From Eutreptiella sp. 'Long Island Sound 2002' (Eukaryota > Euglenozoa > Euglenophyceae > Eutreptiales > Eutreptiaceae): a stretch of DNA of 64,000 nucleotides. This document shows positions 45,311-55,750 of this stretch, one piece after another; position 1 is the stretch's first letter, and each line of letters opens with the position of its first letter. The stretch covers positions 85,241,178-85,305,177 of the forward strand of contig OZ038379.1 of the NCBI GenBank assembly GCA_964036045.1. Direction: 5' to 3'. A model generated the notes under the pieces. It saw only the letters and a program-made list of their open reading frames with translations. It had not been told where the DNA came from and did not search any database. Made by a program: the position numbers and the translations under genes.

Positions 45311-47587
45311 TCGTCAAGTTTCAGGGTCCAAGGTCCAAAAATATAGAAAATAGAAAATACAATCCTCCTTCAACCGTGAACAGCAATCAGATCCCACAAA
45401 TGCAGCAATAACCCGATTCACAATCCAATCCACGATGCGGGCTTCCGTTCAGCACACCGGTCTTCCCACGGTGGCGGGCATGTACAAGAATTGCACCAAG
45501 GAAGAAAGCCCTGAAATTGACATATGTACACAAAAAAAGCAAAGTTGGGGAAAGAGGTAAACACACACATTCACAGCCATAAACCCCTCATTCCCTGGAC
45601 TCAAGACCTTCCCTTGACTCACCAACATATTGCCTTGAACCAGGTCAAATGAGATGGCTGAATGCCATATGTCACAAGTCACTACATAAACCCCAAAAAT
45701 GTGTTCACTCCCAAGCCTCTAAATCCTAGCCCAATAGGGGAGGTGGCGTGTCATGGCCTAGAGTGGCACTCAGGACCATGCCCTACCCTGACATAACCTT
45801 GGTTGGACTTGGAGTCGAATGGGCTTGGAGATATGCCCCATGAGTTTGAACTCATAACATGCCAAAAAGCTGCCAATTCACACCATATTGGCCATATATC
45901 GAATATATGCTCAAAATTGAGATTACCACTTATCCGAAGGCTCAAAACATGCATGGAATCGAAGTCTAGTATTCATGGAGGATAGAGACCAAAGGTCAGT
46001 GCCCATGTACATCCCCATTTAACCCTCGAAACCCCTTCAGATATGGGCGCCACGCAGTGCCCAAGTCAGCCCATGATCTTGAGACCAAATCTTGTAATCC
46101 TTCGTGCGCTAAGTCAAATGGAGTACGCGATCCGGCATACGGTGGTGTTCAACTCCAAAGCATATGCCAACATATGAGCAACATACCATGGTTCGACTCT
46201 CCATGGGCTTCTTGCTGTTTGCCGACCAGGTAAGTACACAAAATGCAAAAATGAGCAAAAATTGAGGTCAAAAACATGAAAATATGACCAAATACAAAGT
46301 TGTCATGATAGTATATCTCTATGCTCACCCATGATATCCGCTCATGGTTCAATACACAAATGATCGGAACCATTTGCCAACAATTCCCCCACTTGGATCC
46401 CCAATCGACGCATGGAGATACCTTCGCCACTCATATCAACATGCCCCATGAAAATGGGAGTGCACTCATGGATCTCTTTTCCAAACATACCATGAGCAAT
46501 ACATATGCGGTAGACTTAGTCTAGCGCTTTGAATTCCACAATTGGGACATGGGCAAAACCCTTGTCACGTATGGCTCCCCATCTCTTCGGCCACACGAAG
46601 ATATATAACATGGGCGTGAGCATATCAAGACATATACCATGCATATAAAACATACCCTCAAAAGTGGCTCCCACCATGATATGCCATGTCCCTCCATGGA
46701 CATAACTTCACGTTAAAAATGCGTAGGAACCCAAGGAAAGTATCTATGCAACCCCAACACTCATGCGGTACACTCGAAAGTCGCATTAAAATATTCGGTT
46801 GCACGGTCCAAGAGTTATATATCACTTAATACCCTCTTGACCATTATCCCTTGCTACACCGGGCATGTGTACACACCAAAGGCGTTTGATGCTTCCTAAA
46901 TTAAGTTGAGAGTAAGGCGCTTGCAACCCAACCTTCCTTATTCTCTTTCCTCACACTCGCGCGTAGATATGGCCATTCAAAGTGGTCTCACGATTCACTT
47001 TCGTTTCCCTTATATCTCCAAGTCAAATGGGTGGCAAGTATAAGGGAAACCTGATTCGGGCATAGGGAAAAGAGTATGACCACTCGAAGAAGACCAAATC
47101 AAGTGCGGCGATGTCGAAGTCGAAAATCCGATTTCGACATCGCGAAAAATTCAGAATAAAATTTCGAGTACATATTTAGAAAATTGCGGAAGCAACGAAC
47201 CCTTTACTGATGAAATCTGACCCTTCATCGGGGTTTCCGCCAAAATATCTGGAAATAACAGTTAACCAATCGGTTAACGCAAAATCGCGAGCCAACTGAC
47301 AGTCGCCGATACATTGACCATCAGAACGAAAGGCTGAAAAATTACGGAAACATTATGATAATAAAACCCTGTTGATTCCTGATATTCTGATATATAAATC
47401 TCCGCTGGCGGAGCCTCGGTACTGCATATGGCCTCTCATAGCCGGAATGGCCAAACCTATCACACTATCACATCGGGTTAGATCAGGTGGATGGGAGAGT
47501 ATGATATCAGCCAATGGCGGCTTGCCGGCACATAGATACACACCCCAAGTGACCCAAAGATGGCCACGGGGGTCCGAACCGGCTTCA
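45225..47587 (-). repeat. LTR C: 5' LTR of E2
   Basis: Full-length, 2363 bp, ending at CTTCA on the + strand and followed by AGAC (47588-47591), the partner of 21627-21630. Confidence 0.85.
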
Positions 47588-47603
47588 AGACTTCATTCCA
47601 GCT

Positions 47604-47990
47604 TCATGTGTGGAGATTCCTCCAATTTCGCCTTGATTTGAGACCATCCTGCTCATTCATTTGTACCATTCCGCTAAACCGCGACGTCAGTTCTCTCATG
47701 GAACCGTATATATAGCTTCTACGGACTTTAGGCAGACACTTTTGAAGTCCGGTGGCACAGGCGAAAATCTTTTCGTCAGGAATGTGAGCCTCATTTGTAA
47801 ATTCAGGTTCTAGATTCGTGGAATTGTTCACATTGTGGCCCGAAAGCAAGAGATTGAACTGTTCTTCCTTCCAGAACACCACCGCCATTGTAAATAAGGT
47901 TATATACGGTGTGTTTAAGCTTGTTGCCCACAGGCTATTGTCTTCAGCCAAATTCCAGCGGGGTCTGCTAAGGACCCGTCTTTTTTTCAA
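47604..47990 (-). CDS. Hypothetical 128-codon frame beside the composite
   Basis: The frame runs from Met at 47990, inside the TIR of the neighbouring element, to a stop near 47604. The sequence (NTPYITLFTMAVVFWKEEQF, CATGLQKCLPKVRRSYIYG) looks moderately protein-like but I recognise no family. It may be an exon remnant of the locus into which the gypsy composite inserted, or chance. Confidence 0.2.
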   Translation of the reverse strand: MKKRRVLSRPRWNLAEDNSLWATSLNTPYITLFTMAVVFWKEEQFNLLLSGHNVNNSTNLEPEFTNEAHIPDEKIFACATGLQKCLPKVRRSYIYGSMRELTSRFSGMVQMNEQDGLKSRRNWRNLHT

Positions 47991-48258
47991 AACCTGAAGC
48001 TGTAGCTTCAGAAGGCCAAGACCCCCCCCCCCCCCTCCCGGTGAAGCTGCCCGACCAAATCTGCAAGTGGTTGCCTACCAGCTTTGCGTATTCCTTTACT
48101 AACCAGTGTTGCACATGAAAACGCCCTCCCTTTTGGAACCCACAAACAAAACACAAGCAATTGAAGCATTAATGGACACCAAAGTGTGACCTCATTGATC
48201 ATTTGCGTCGGAGTCACCTCAACGACTGGAAACAACAGTAGACATCCAATGGAGTTAT

Positions 48259-48579
48259 CTAAATGTCAACGACACCTGAATCACACCTGAACTGCTCAAG
48301 AAGCCACGGCGGCAGGTTACCCTCCGGTTCGACGGTGTCGCTCTCTGCCCCAAACCCCTTCCAGCGCACTTGATAATGCACCTTCCCGCGCCTTTTTACT
48401 GATTTGATGATCCTTTCAGGCTCATACATGGTCTCATCATCATTTTCTCTCTCATATGCATCTACCAACTCCTGACAATGGCGCAATGACTCTGCGGGCT
48501 CCTCTGTGTCATCCCCCTCCCCATACCCTTTCCACAGGGACGTGCCTTCGTACAACAAATGAACAACGTTGGACCACAT
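48259..48579 (-). CDS. Chromodomain protein fragment (one full, one partial chromodomain)
   Basis: This 106-codon frame carries SLWKGYGEGDDTEEPAESL, the C-terminal half of a chromodomain, then a complete one: YEPERIIKSVKRRG, HYQVRWKGFGAE, SDTVEPEGNLPPWLL. The second keeps Trp and Phe of the WKGF motif that forms part of the methyl-lysine cage; in both, the usual TWEP is altered (TEEP, TVEP). The N-terminal half of the first domain is not in this frame; it could lie in an upstream exon, since 48580-48907 has protein-like pieces in another frame. Being inside a TIR element, it may be captured host sequence or part of the element's own protein. Confidence 0.5.
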   Translation of the reverse strand: MWSNVVHLLYEGTSLWKGYGEGDDTEEPAESLRHCQELVDAYERENDDETMYEPERIIKSVKRRGKVHYQVRWKGFGAESDTVEPEGNLPPWLLEQFRCDSGVVDI

Positions 48580-49560
48580 TAAAAGCCACTAGCGCACTTT
48601 GTTGACGTCGCCGTTTTGACATGCACTGCAAATCTAATTGTATCATCTGCTCACTAGTACACAGGAAAAAAACCACTCCTTGTGCGAGGCTCCTACGACC
48701 TCTACAAACAAAAGTGAAGCAAAGGCGCACCTTCCTACAATCAATAAACACCGTTCGCGCGCAGTAGGGAGGCCCGGGTCGCACGGCTGACGTCGCCGAT
48801 TTTAGATGCCATAGCAATGCAACGCAAATCGGAATCCAACAAAAACACAAGGCAGAGTGGAAGGCTTCTACGAAGTCTACAACCAAAATCAAAGCAAGGC
48901 TGTGCATTCATATACGGAATCAACACCAGTGCACTTCAAAACAAATCAAGACAAATCCTGCAACTTGAGACAATTGTGCATTGTGTGGCACTCACATGGT
49001 GAATGCTATTGCAGCTCAGAATTCAGCAAGGCATTTGAGGCAGAATCGTACAATTGTGGCACTCGCATGAGTCATGTTGCAGAGCATCCACCCATTCGTA
49101 CCTTAACAACGATGCGCCTACCTCAGTTGCCTCCTAGTCCACTCATCTTCCACTCGGGCTCCTCCGGCTTCAAGGGACTTGTGATCCCCCATACACGTAG
49201 GCGTGGCAGAAGCCGAAGCAAATGCGCCCATTAACGTGTACCAGTCCCCTCCCAAGTGCATTGATGCACCCAAGGGGGACAGCCGGTGTGGGCTGAGGCA
49301 CCACACCAGGGTTTAGCCAGATCCTTAACTCCGGGCCTTCTATCATCCACCGGAGTCACCCTTGTTTCCGAATCGTGTCCTAATTGGCAATTGGATAGAA
49401 CTAACACTATTAGCATCGTTGTTAAGGCCGTCGATGGGCTGGCCTGCTGTGAGCGCGCCGCCGAAGGCAGGGAGCGCGCCGCCACCACAGGCCCCAAATC
49501 CGCCAAATCAGGTCCAAATTTGGCATTGCACAAATTTCTCCAGCTGTGAAGCCGGCCCCA
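48580..49560. other. Interior of the TIR element without clear gene
   Basis: Short frames occur on both strands but none shows recognisable motifs. The GC-rich patch at 49430-49510 (GCGCGCCGCCGAAGGC) gives no domain either. Confidence 0.25.
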
Positions 49561-49617
49561 ACCCCCCCCCCCCCCTCTGAAGCTACAGCTTCACGATTTG
49601 AAAAAAAGACGGGTCCT

Positions 49618-51040
49618 AAGGTCTGGCTAGAGGATTTAAGGTCAGCATGTCCATCATCATGAATGATTCATCATGTCAACATTTTCTTAGAATCTGTTAG
49701 ATGCTCGCTTTGTTACATGAAAACTTGCCTTCCCAAAGAGAACTGACATTTGTTTACTCCACTAGTGTTCGATTGCTCACTCCCCGTCTCCTCATTCCTG
49801 CCAATTTCATTTGATTGCGGCCTCAATTCTCCTAATCTTTCATGTTAGGACATTTTGAGTACCATTTCGTCACATTTTAGTACGATTTAGTGATGGCTTC
49901 GTTCGATTGCTCTGCTGTGGACCTAGTCAGGACAGGTTACAGTATATACAGTCTGGTGCCGTCAACTGCTTTTCTCTGTGTGCGATTTACCTCCTGAATC
50001 CTAGCCCAATTCAGTGTCAATTGTCTTAATTCTGGTCAATTCTGAGTACATTTTGGCCATGAAGCACATGCTAAGCGGTTCGAAAAGAGAAAAGCGGGAA
50101 TAACACGATGTAGAGTACGTGGAGGACACCGTAGCTTGCCCGCGAGAGCAACAACTGCTCAGAGCAGGTCATTTGTCTCTAAGCCCCTTGCATTTCATGT
50201 GTTGATTTGTCTGATTGTGTTGAATTACACCGCATTCTCGACCTGGACAAGGTTTGGTATTCTTCGAGGATACGTTTACGTGTCTTTTAACCTAGTTACG
50301 CTCCTTTTGGTTTGGTTTGGTTGTTTTTCCTGTCTCATTCTTGAACATTCTGATGTCATCTACTCCCATTCAGCCCTAATCCATTTGATTCTTGGGACAT
50401 TTGCGTACATTTTGCTGTTACGAAGCGCGTTTTTTGGCTTTCGGCCACACTCACGCCTTTTTTGACAAGGTAACACACCCAAGTGTGTTCTTGGAGGGGG
50501 AGTGTAAATGCGGCTACCCTCAATCCGCGCAGATCTCAGGTCAATTACCCCCATTAAGTCAGAGTTAGATCATTTCCGGGGATCTATATGTTCGGCGCCC
50601 CTAAAAAATTCCACCGGAACAGTTCTTGGATATTATGGACACGCCGGAGTCATTTGTTGTGTCCTTTGCGGCTGAGATGGTCGCGTACGGATGACTTGAT
50701 TTGAATCGCCGGCGCGCGTGCGCACACTAAATTAGCCAAATATTTTTCCACAATCGGATCTTTACCAATTATACAGGACGAATTATTGTGATTCATATGT
50801 ATCATATTATCCGCCTACATTTGCTTGCACACTGCGATTTTTTGCAAGTTCATATCTTCATCTTCATTGGCTTCGCTGTCGTGCTTGCATATCATGGACC
50901 CCAAGGGTAAGGCCACAGCACCGACCCCTCCATACTGCCGGGACGCTAAGAAGGGATACCTGCCCTCAGATGACCTTTCCCATGCCGGCCCTGATCCCTC
51001 CGGCTACACTCCGAGGAGTTTTCTTAAGGGGAATAGCTTA
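49618..51040. other. AT-rich interval, nothing certain
   Basis: No protein family is recognisable. A purine tract followed by TG (GGAGGGGGAG then TGTAAATGCGG) lies at about 50494-50517 and could be the edge of an LTR. A short frame starting MDPKGKATAPTPPYCR lies at 50894 onward, in the position of an element leader or gag. Both are tentative. Confidence 0.25.
50136..50465 (+). CDS. Hydrophobic 109-codon frame, possibly three membrane segments
   Basis: Three hydrophobic stretches are visible (FHVLICLIVLNYTAF, FNLVTLLLVWFGCFSCLIL, LIHLILGTFAYILLL), each long enough to span a membrane. No family is recognisable. T-rich DNA produces hydrophobic frames by chance, so I hold this weakly. Confidence 0.15.
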   Translation: MPARATTAQSRSFVSKPLAFHVLICLIVLNYTAFSTWTRFGILRGYVYVSFNLVTLLLVWFGCFSCLILEHSDVIYSHSALIHLILGTFAYILLLRSAFFGFRPHSRLF

Positions 51041-51252
51041 GAACGATGCTCGCCCCAGGGTCCGCCCCACCAGGGGCAATAGGGGACCCCACCACCCCGC
51101 ATAAGTTCCTCAGGGGCGTTATCCAGCCCGGGGACCAAGCCCCGGCCCGCGTGCTCGCCCAAATCACCTCGGGGGGGGCGGAATACCACCTGGGACTGGC
51201 CATGCTCTGCCTGTCCCAGTGGATGAAGCGCCGCTGGCCGTCCACAGGGATG
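51041..51252 (+). pseudogene. Isolated fragment of the LINE protease region
   Basis: This segment matches 6043-6251 of the LINE closely at DNA and protein level (MLAPGSAPPGAIGDPTTPH against MLAPGAAPPGAVGDPTTPH; YHLGLAMLCLSQW against YHLELAMLCLTHW), with no frame break over about 70 codons. It lies between the presumed catalytic His and Cys of the protease and carries neither. Sequence on both sides is unrelated to the LINE and AT-rich. Confidence 0.8.
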
Positions 51253-53250
51253 TATTGTGCTTGTACTTAGGGTGCACAATAAACCCTTTTATCCTTGTCT
51301 TGCACTTCAAAATCAAATTGTTTTAAATGAATTTCTCCATTCCAATTGATTCCCTTGGCAAGCACAAAGTAGGCAGCAGCAAGAGGACGAAGTCGTGAAC
51401 GAACATTGAGCTGGACCAACTGGCTGGGTTCACATGCCTAAATAACAAGAGAATTGATATAACAATAAATTCTCATTAAAAAGGCAATAAAACCTATATT
51501 TTAGCAACCTTCTGAGTAGTCTATCTTGTCACAGGGCCTTGTCAACATTACACAATTCACTGTCGGCGGCAAAAGACGGCGACACTCGCGACAGGCCATC
51601 TGAAGCTTCGAAATAGCTTCAAAATAGCTTGTAATACATTAGAACCTTCTAAAAGAGCATAAAACATGATTAAATCACATTATAAGCATATGGAATGTGA
51701 TTATTCGTGTATGGCTACTAATGTATCCTAGATCTCTGCACTGTGCAGTGTACCTAAGAGCAGTAGACTCTAGCAGTAAGCTATAGGCTTGGAAGAAAAG
51801 CCAAATATGAGCAAATATCCTAGTGTTCTAGGATCTTGAAGCTTTGAGAGGTCTAGTACAGATCCTGCGAAAAGCTTCTGGGAGGCCCCAATGCCCCAAC
51901 TTATTACACCCCCTTCCTAAGCTTCATGCACATTCGCTAAGAATGTTCATGACAAGCTGATAATAGAACATAAGGAGGGTTATGGGCATAAGGCACGCTC
52001 ATATTGAATGTTCTGTCATGAGTGTGTAATGTAGTGTCTTAGTACCCCTTTCCTAGAGGTAAAGATATATCTCTACCTAAGAGGGTAAAGTTCCTAAGTC
52101 TTGAGTATGGTAGGGCTCAAAATGAAACATGAGAAACACTAAGCAAAAAGCTAGCATACAAAGTATCACCAATGATAACCTAAATCTTCAGGCAAACAAT
52201 GAGGGTAAGGGTAATACACCTGGATGTAGACGTATAAATTACAATCAGCTATACGGAAAATCAATCACAATTGAGAATGAAATGCAACATGTCCAAACTT
52301 GGAATTCAAGCTCTGCCCAAGCTGTCCATTGACATGACTTGTCTTCGTCATCCAAAGAGAGGATATACCACCTTACTCGAAGGACGCGTTACATGTGGCT
52401 ACCTAATGCAATGGATGCATTGTGGTACCTATTTGATGCAATGGGCTTCTTGGCCTGCATTTCATGGACAGAGAAAGCGAGGCAGCATCAGTAATGACCA
52501 ACTGTTGATTAGTTTAGCGGGTAGTCTCAAAGCGCATCTCAAAGGGTGGGGGGTGGCAGTCACAATGAGGGCATCAACTCATCTGCCCCGGATCTGCTCT
52601 TTCTTATCCCGGCCATAGGGATTGATCCGTCTGGGAGTATGGGGATTTATACTAATACTTCAACCAAAAAAAACCTTGAAAGATATAGTCCGTCATTACC
52701 AACCTTTTACTCATACTTTCGGGCTATCTGTAAAACAAACCTGAAACATCAGAAACTTATCATGGCTAGAGATCATGTACAAAATAATCAATATTCCATC
52801 ACGGCAGCATAAAGCAATATGCATCGCGATCCTATTGGGTTACATACAGCATTATGTACCATGATCCTCAATAGGACATAGCCCACAGGAATTGAATGAG
52901 AAATGAAGCTAGCGGGAATACTGATTTGTGTAGAAATGTCCTAAATGACTTACATCATCAATGCAAATAATTTGCACGAAAGGGTGAAAATGTAGACGTG
53001 TGTTCATTATGTAAATTTAGAGAAAGAAGATGTATGGGTTGTGGCAAGGTGCTAAAGATGACAAAACCAATGAATTGTATGTGAATGTAGGGATTGGGTT
53101 CAGGGGTAGGGGTGAGTTCATCCCCTGGGGTTGGTTGGAAACGAAGTAGGTAAGTAATAAGTGAAAAACAGTTGAAAGGTCGGATCTTTCATGGAACGCC
53201 GTTCAGCTCTAGTGCGAGCCAACGGATATCCTACACGACTGGAGGGTCGC
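51253..53250. other. AT-rich interval without recognisable gene
   Basis: No frame above about 115 codons and no family motifs. I see no RNA gene, inverted terminal repeat or tandem array that I can support. It may be host intergenic or intronic sequence. Confidence 0.3.
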
Positions 53251-53257
53251 CACTGCC

Positions 53258-53647
53258 TCATACGCGAAATGTATCATTGTCAGGTTGTCTCAAACAAGTA
53301 GAAGTAGTAAATCTCCGAAAAATGCTATCGTAGTTAATGTGTGTTCTGTACCTTACCGGAAGAGTAAGTAAGTAAGTAAGGGCGGCCGCGTCCGCAGCCT
53401 CATCTGACTTCTCCTTGCTTGTTTTACATGGTGGCCGCCTCTGGCGGGAAGGAGAGCTCTCCACCATCAGTTCCCCTGGCGACACCTTTCTCGCCTCACG
53501 GCCGAGAACTTCAACCAGGTTCTCTTGGGGCATGACCGGCGGTAGGTGTTCTTCAGGTAGGTAGGTAGGTATCTTCGGGAGCTCGGGATGCCTCCTTTTA
53601 CAGTGCAGGAAGAAGGTCTTACCAAGGGGACATCCTGTCCCTCCCAC
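53258..53647 (-). CDS. Hypothetical frame with a degenerate C2H2-like finger
   Basis: The 129-codon frame begins MGGTGCPLGKTFFLHCKRRHPEL, reminiscent of a CxxC...TFxxHxxxxH zinc finger with one Cys missing. Such a finger stands at the N-terminus of some LINE proteins. The frame then passes through two tetranucleotide repeats (53555-53571 and 53363-53380). I cannot assign it. Confidence 0.25.
   Translation of the reverse strand: MGGTGCPLGKTFFLHCKRRHPELPKIPTYLPEEHLPPVMPQENLVEVLGREARKVSPGELMVESSPSRQRRPPCKTSKEKSDEAADAAALTYLLTLPVRYRTHINYDSIFRRFTTSTCLRQPDNDTFRV
53363..53380 (+). repeat. (AGTA)n microsatellite
   Basis: Four to five AGTA units followed by GC-rich sequence. Confidence 0.7.
53555..53571 (+). 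repeat. (AGGT)n microsatellite
   Basis: Four AGGT units; on the minus strand this is (ACCT)n, the same unit as the LINE tail at 11845. It could mark the 3' end of a reverse-oriented LINE fragment, but adjacent sequence shows no match to the LINE that I can see. Confidence 0.5.
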
Positions 53648-54054
53648 TGCCCTAGGTCAGGTGCCTCTTAAGCCGCTCCCGCAGGTGCTTGGGAAGGCAT
53701 TGTCCCGGCCACCCGGTCCAGGTGTCCCAGGTGGGAGGGTGTCCCCACATGTGTCCATGGGTAGGGCCACATGCCCCCTCCTTTGGGCGGCAGCTCTGGG
53801 GGCTGCCCAGCCGTGTGGAGTAGCTCTCACCACAAGGGGTATTGCTCCCGCTTGTCTACGGTACGACCGCCTCACCCTTGTGGCTTGAGTTGCGGGCCGC
53901 TCTGCTTGGCAGGCGACCCCCTCCTGGACTGTGTACCGGCTCGCCTGTCACCGGTTGCTTCCATGGCTCCGGGTGACATTGGCCATGGTCCCCGATGCAG
54001 CCTGGCCGGGCTCGGACCAATGGCCTTGGAGTACCGCTCCTGCCACTGGCCTGG
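53648..54054. other. GC-rich segment joined to truncated gypsy E3
   Basis: Composition becomes GC-rich again. No domain is recognisable. It meets E3 integrase sequence at about 54055, the left truncation point of E3. Confidence 0.3.
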
Positions 54055-55363
54055 AGCGCATCGGTGCCTTCGCGATCGCCGTATAAACCGGGTTCCCCGC
54101 TGTGGAGTGGTTCGGGCTTTTGGTGGCCCTACGCACGGCACAATCGTTGCAATAACGATTCAAGATTGCGTAGTATCCCGGAGGGAACTCAAACCTCCAT
54201 TCGAGATCTCGTTGCATCTTGTCGCGGCCCGGATGCATAAGTTGGGCGTTGTGCCAATGGTCAATGAGCGCCTGGACACGGTTTTCCGGCACCAATAGCT
54301 TGTCATTGAGGAAGAGCTTGTCCCCGTCCTCCGTCAAGCCTTCGGGCCACTCATCGTCCGAGGGGGCACTCACGGCGTTCCAATACCTGTTCCAGTGTTC
54401 CGAGGCGGCATAATCCTCCGCCCAATCCTCCATGAGCACCGACTCCACGTACTCAATGGGCGCCATGAGACATTCCTCCAAAGTCTCTTCCGTCAAAACC
54501 CGAAGTCTGGCATCCCCTCGTTGACTCAACTCCGCCTTGGATGCCATGACCACAAAGCACTTGGTGTCGCCCTCTTCCATGACCTTCTCGAGCTCAATGA
54601 TGCGTTTGGCCTCCTCCGTTTCCTCGGCGTCTCCATGGCTAGATATGTCCATCCAAGCCTTGCCCGCGGGATAGGCCCAACGACTGAGGCAATCGGCTAC
54701 AGTGTTGTCCTTCCCGCAGACATAGACGACGCTCAAGTCGAACTTGGCAAAGGTCTCGTGCCATCGGGCTCGCCTTGCCGCTGGACCCGAGGGAGTATCC
54801 ACATGCTCCTTGTGCCAACTCTGAAGTGATTGATGATCCGTACATACCACCACGGGTTGAAGTCCGATGTGGCCCGACCATTTCCGGAGCGCGCACACAA
54901 TGGCATAAGTCTCCTTCTCCCTCGCAGTCCACGTCCGACGTTGGCCTTCCGCAAGGACTCGACTCCAAAAAGGCCACCGGGACATGCGTTCCATCGCACC
55001 GGACTTGCTCGAGGACTGCCCCCACGGCATAGTCCAAGGCGTCCGTGCGCAGCACAAATCCCTTGTCCGGGTCCACCAAGAAAAGACCCAATTGACCCAA
55101 TAGTTGTTCCTTCAACTTGTCGAACGCTTCTTCGGCTTCCGTTGTCCATGCCAATTTTTTCTTGCTTCCCTTCTGACCATCGAACTTGCCCACCTGTAGC
55201 ATCTTGTGGAGAGGCCCCGAGAGACCCGCGTACATTCGTACATATCCCGAATAATAATTGCAAAATCCCATGAAGGACGGGAGTTCACTTATGGTTTGGG
55301 TTTTTTCCCAGTGCTGTGGTGCTGCCAATTTCCCAGGCATGGGTCGGCGTTGCCCGTGACCAA
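54055..55363 (-). pseudogene. E3 RT thumb, RNase H and integrase N-terminus
   Basis: Readings in two phases (233 codons ending near 54639, and 369 codons reaching 53948) carry ELPSFMGFCNYYSGYVRMY, LRTDALDYAVG, TWTAREKETYAIVCALRKW, DLSVVYVCGKDNTVADCLSRW, and the integrase zinc region (HWHNAQLMHPGRDKM, CNDCAVRRATK, in which a zinc Cys is replaced by Arg). The frame change is near 54968, where an A-run differs from E1. Sequence after IAKAPMRSRP no longer matches gypsy. Confidence 0.75.
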
Positions 55364-55551
55364 TGGGATGCAGCGTTCTAGGGCGTGGTGCGGAACCCCC
55401 CCAATTTTGGGTGTTGTTAATATGGTTGGAACCCGGAATTTCACATGTTACATGGGTGCACTATGATGCAACAATGTGCCTTCCATGTTTCGTTTGCTCG
55501 ATATTGCCCGTTTTGCACTTTTTGCGATTTGATCTTTGTGTGATCTAACTA

Positions 55552-55692
55552 GTTATCGCGGGGTTAGAACGGGGTTAGAGCACTAGTTATCGCGTGGGTT
55601 ATCGCGCGATAACCTAGTTATCGCGGGGGTTATCGCGGGGGTTATCGCGCGATAACCTAGTTATCGCGTGGGTTATCGCGTGGGTTATCGCA
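55552..55692 (+). repeat. Left subterminal array of GTTATCGCG
   Basis: Eight exact copies and one variant, some fused into the palindrome GTTATCGCGCGATAAC, interspersed with GGTTAGAAC/GGTTAGAGC. The inverse motifs cluster at 57061-57180. Confidence 0.75.
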
Positions 55693-55750
55693 CTTCATTT
55701 TCTGTTTCCCCTTTTCGCTGTAGCTCTCAAAGCCTTCGTATTCTTTGATA

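Larger units (their letters stand above)
34829..47587 (-). mobile_element. Ty3/gypsy chromodomain element E2, one LTR truncated
   Basis: E2 has the same organisation as E1. LTR D (34829-36748) lacks the first 444 bp of an LTR; LTR C (45225-47587) is full length. Three lesions disable the genes: a lost base in gag near 44590, a lost base in RT near 39892, and a TAG at 39174-39172. E1 and E2 thus have different defects. D and C share variants (CATGGAGGATAGAGACC, AAAAAGCTGCC) absent from B. Confidence 0.9.
47971..49617. mobile_element. TIR element with subterminal palindromes (1.65 kb)
   Basis: The ends are inverted copies of AGGACCCGTCTTTTTTTCAAA (21 bp, 47971-47991 and 49597-49617). Just inside each end is the near-palindrome TGAAGCTGTAGCTTCA (47995-48010) and its counterpart TGAAGCTACAGCTTCA (49578-49593). 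Flanking dinucleotides are TA on the left and AA on the right, so a 2-bp target duplication is possible but not exact. C tracts of about 14 lie near each end. It contains a chromodomain frame (48259-48579); I see no recognisable transposase. Confidence 0.65.

Noticed and set aside
53555-53571. 3' tail of a second, reverse-oriented copy of the LINE
   Set aside because: The repeat unit agrees, but I could find no similarity between 53572-54054 and the LINE 3' region.
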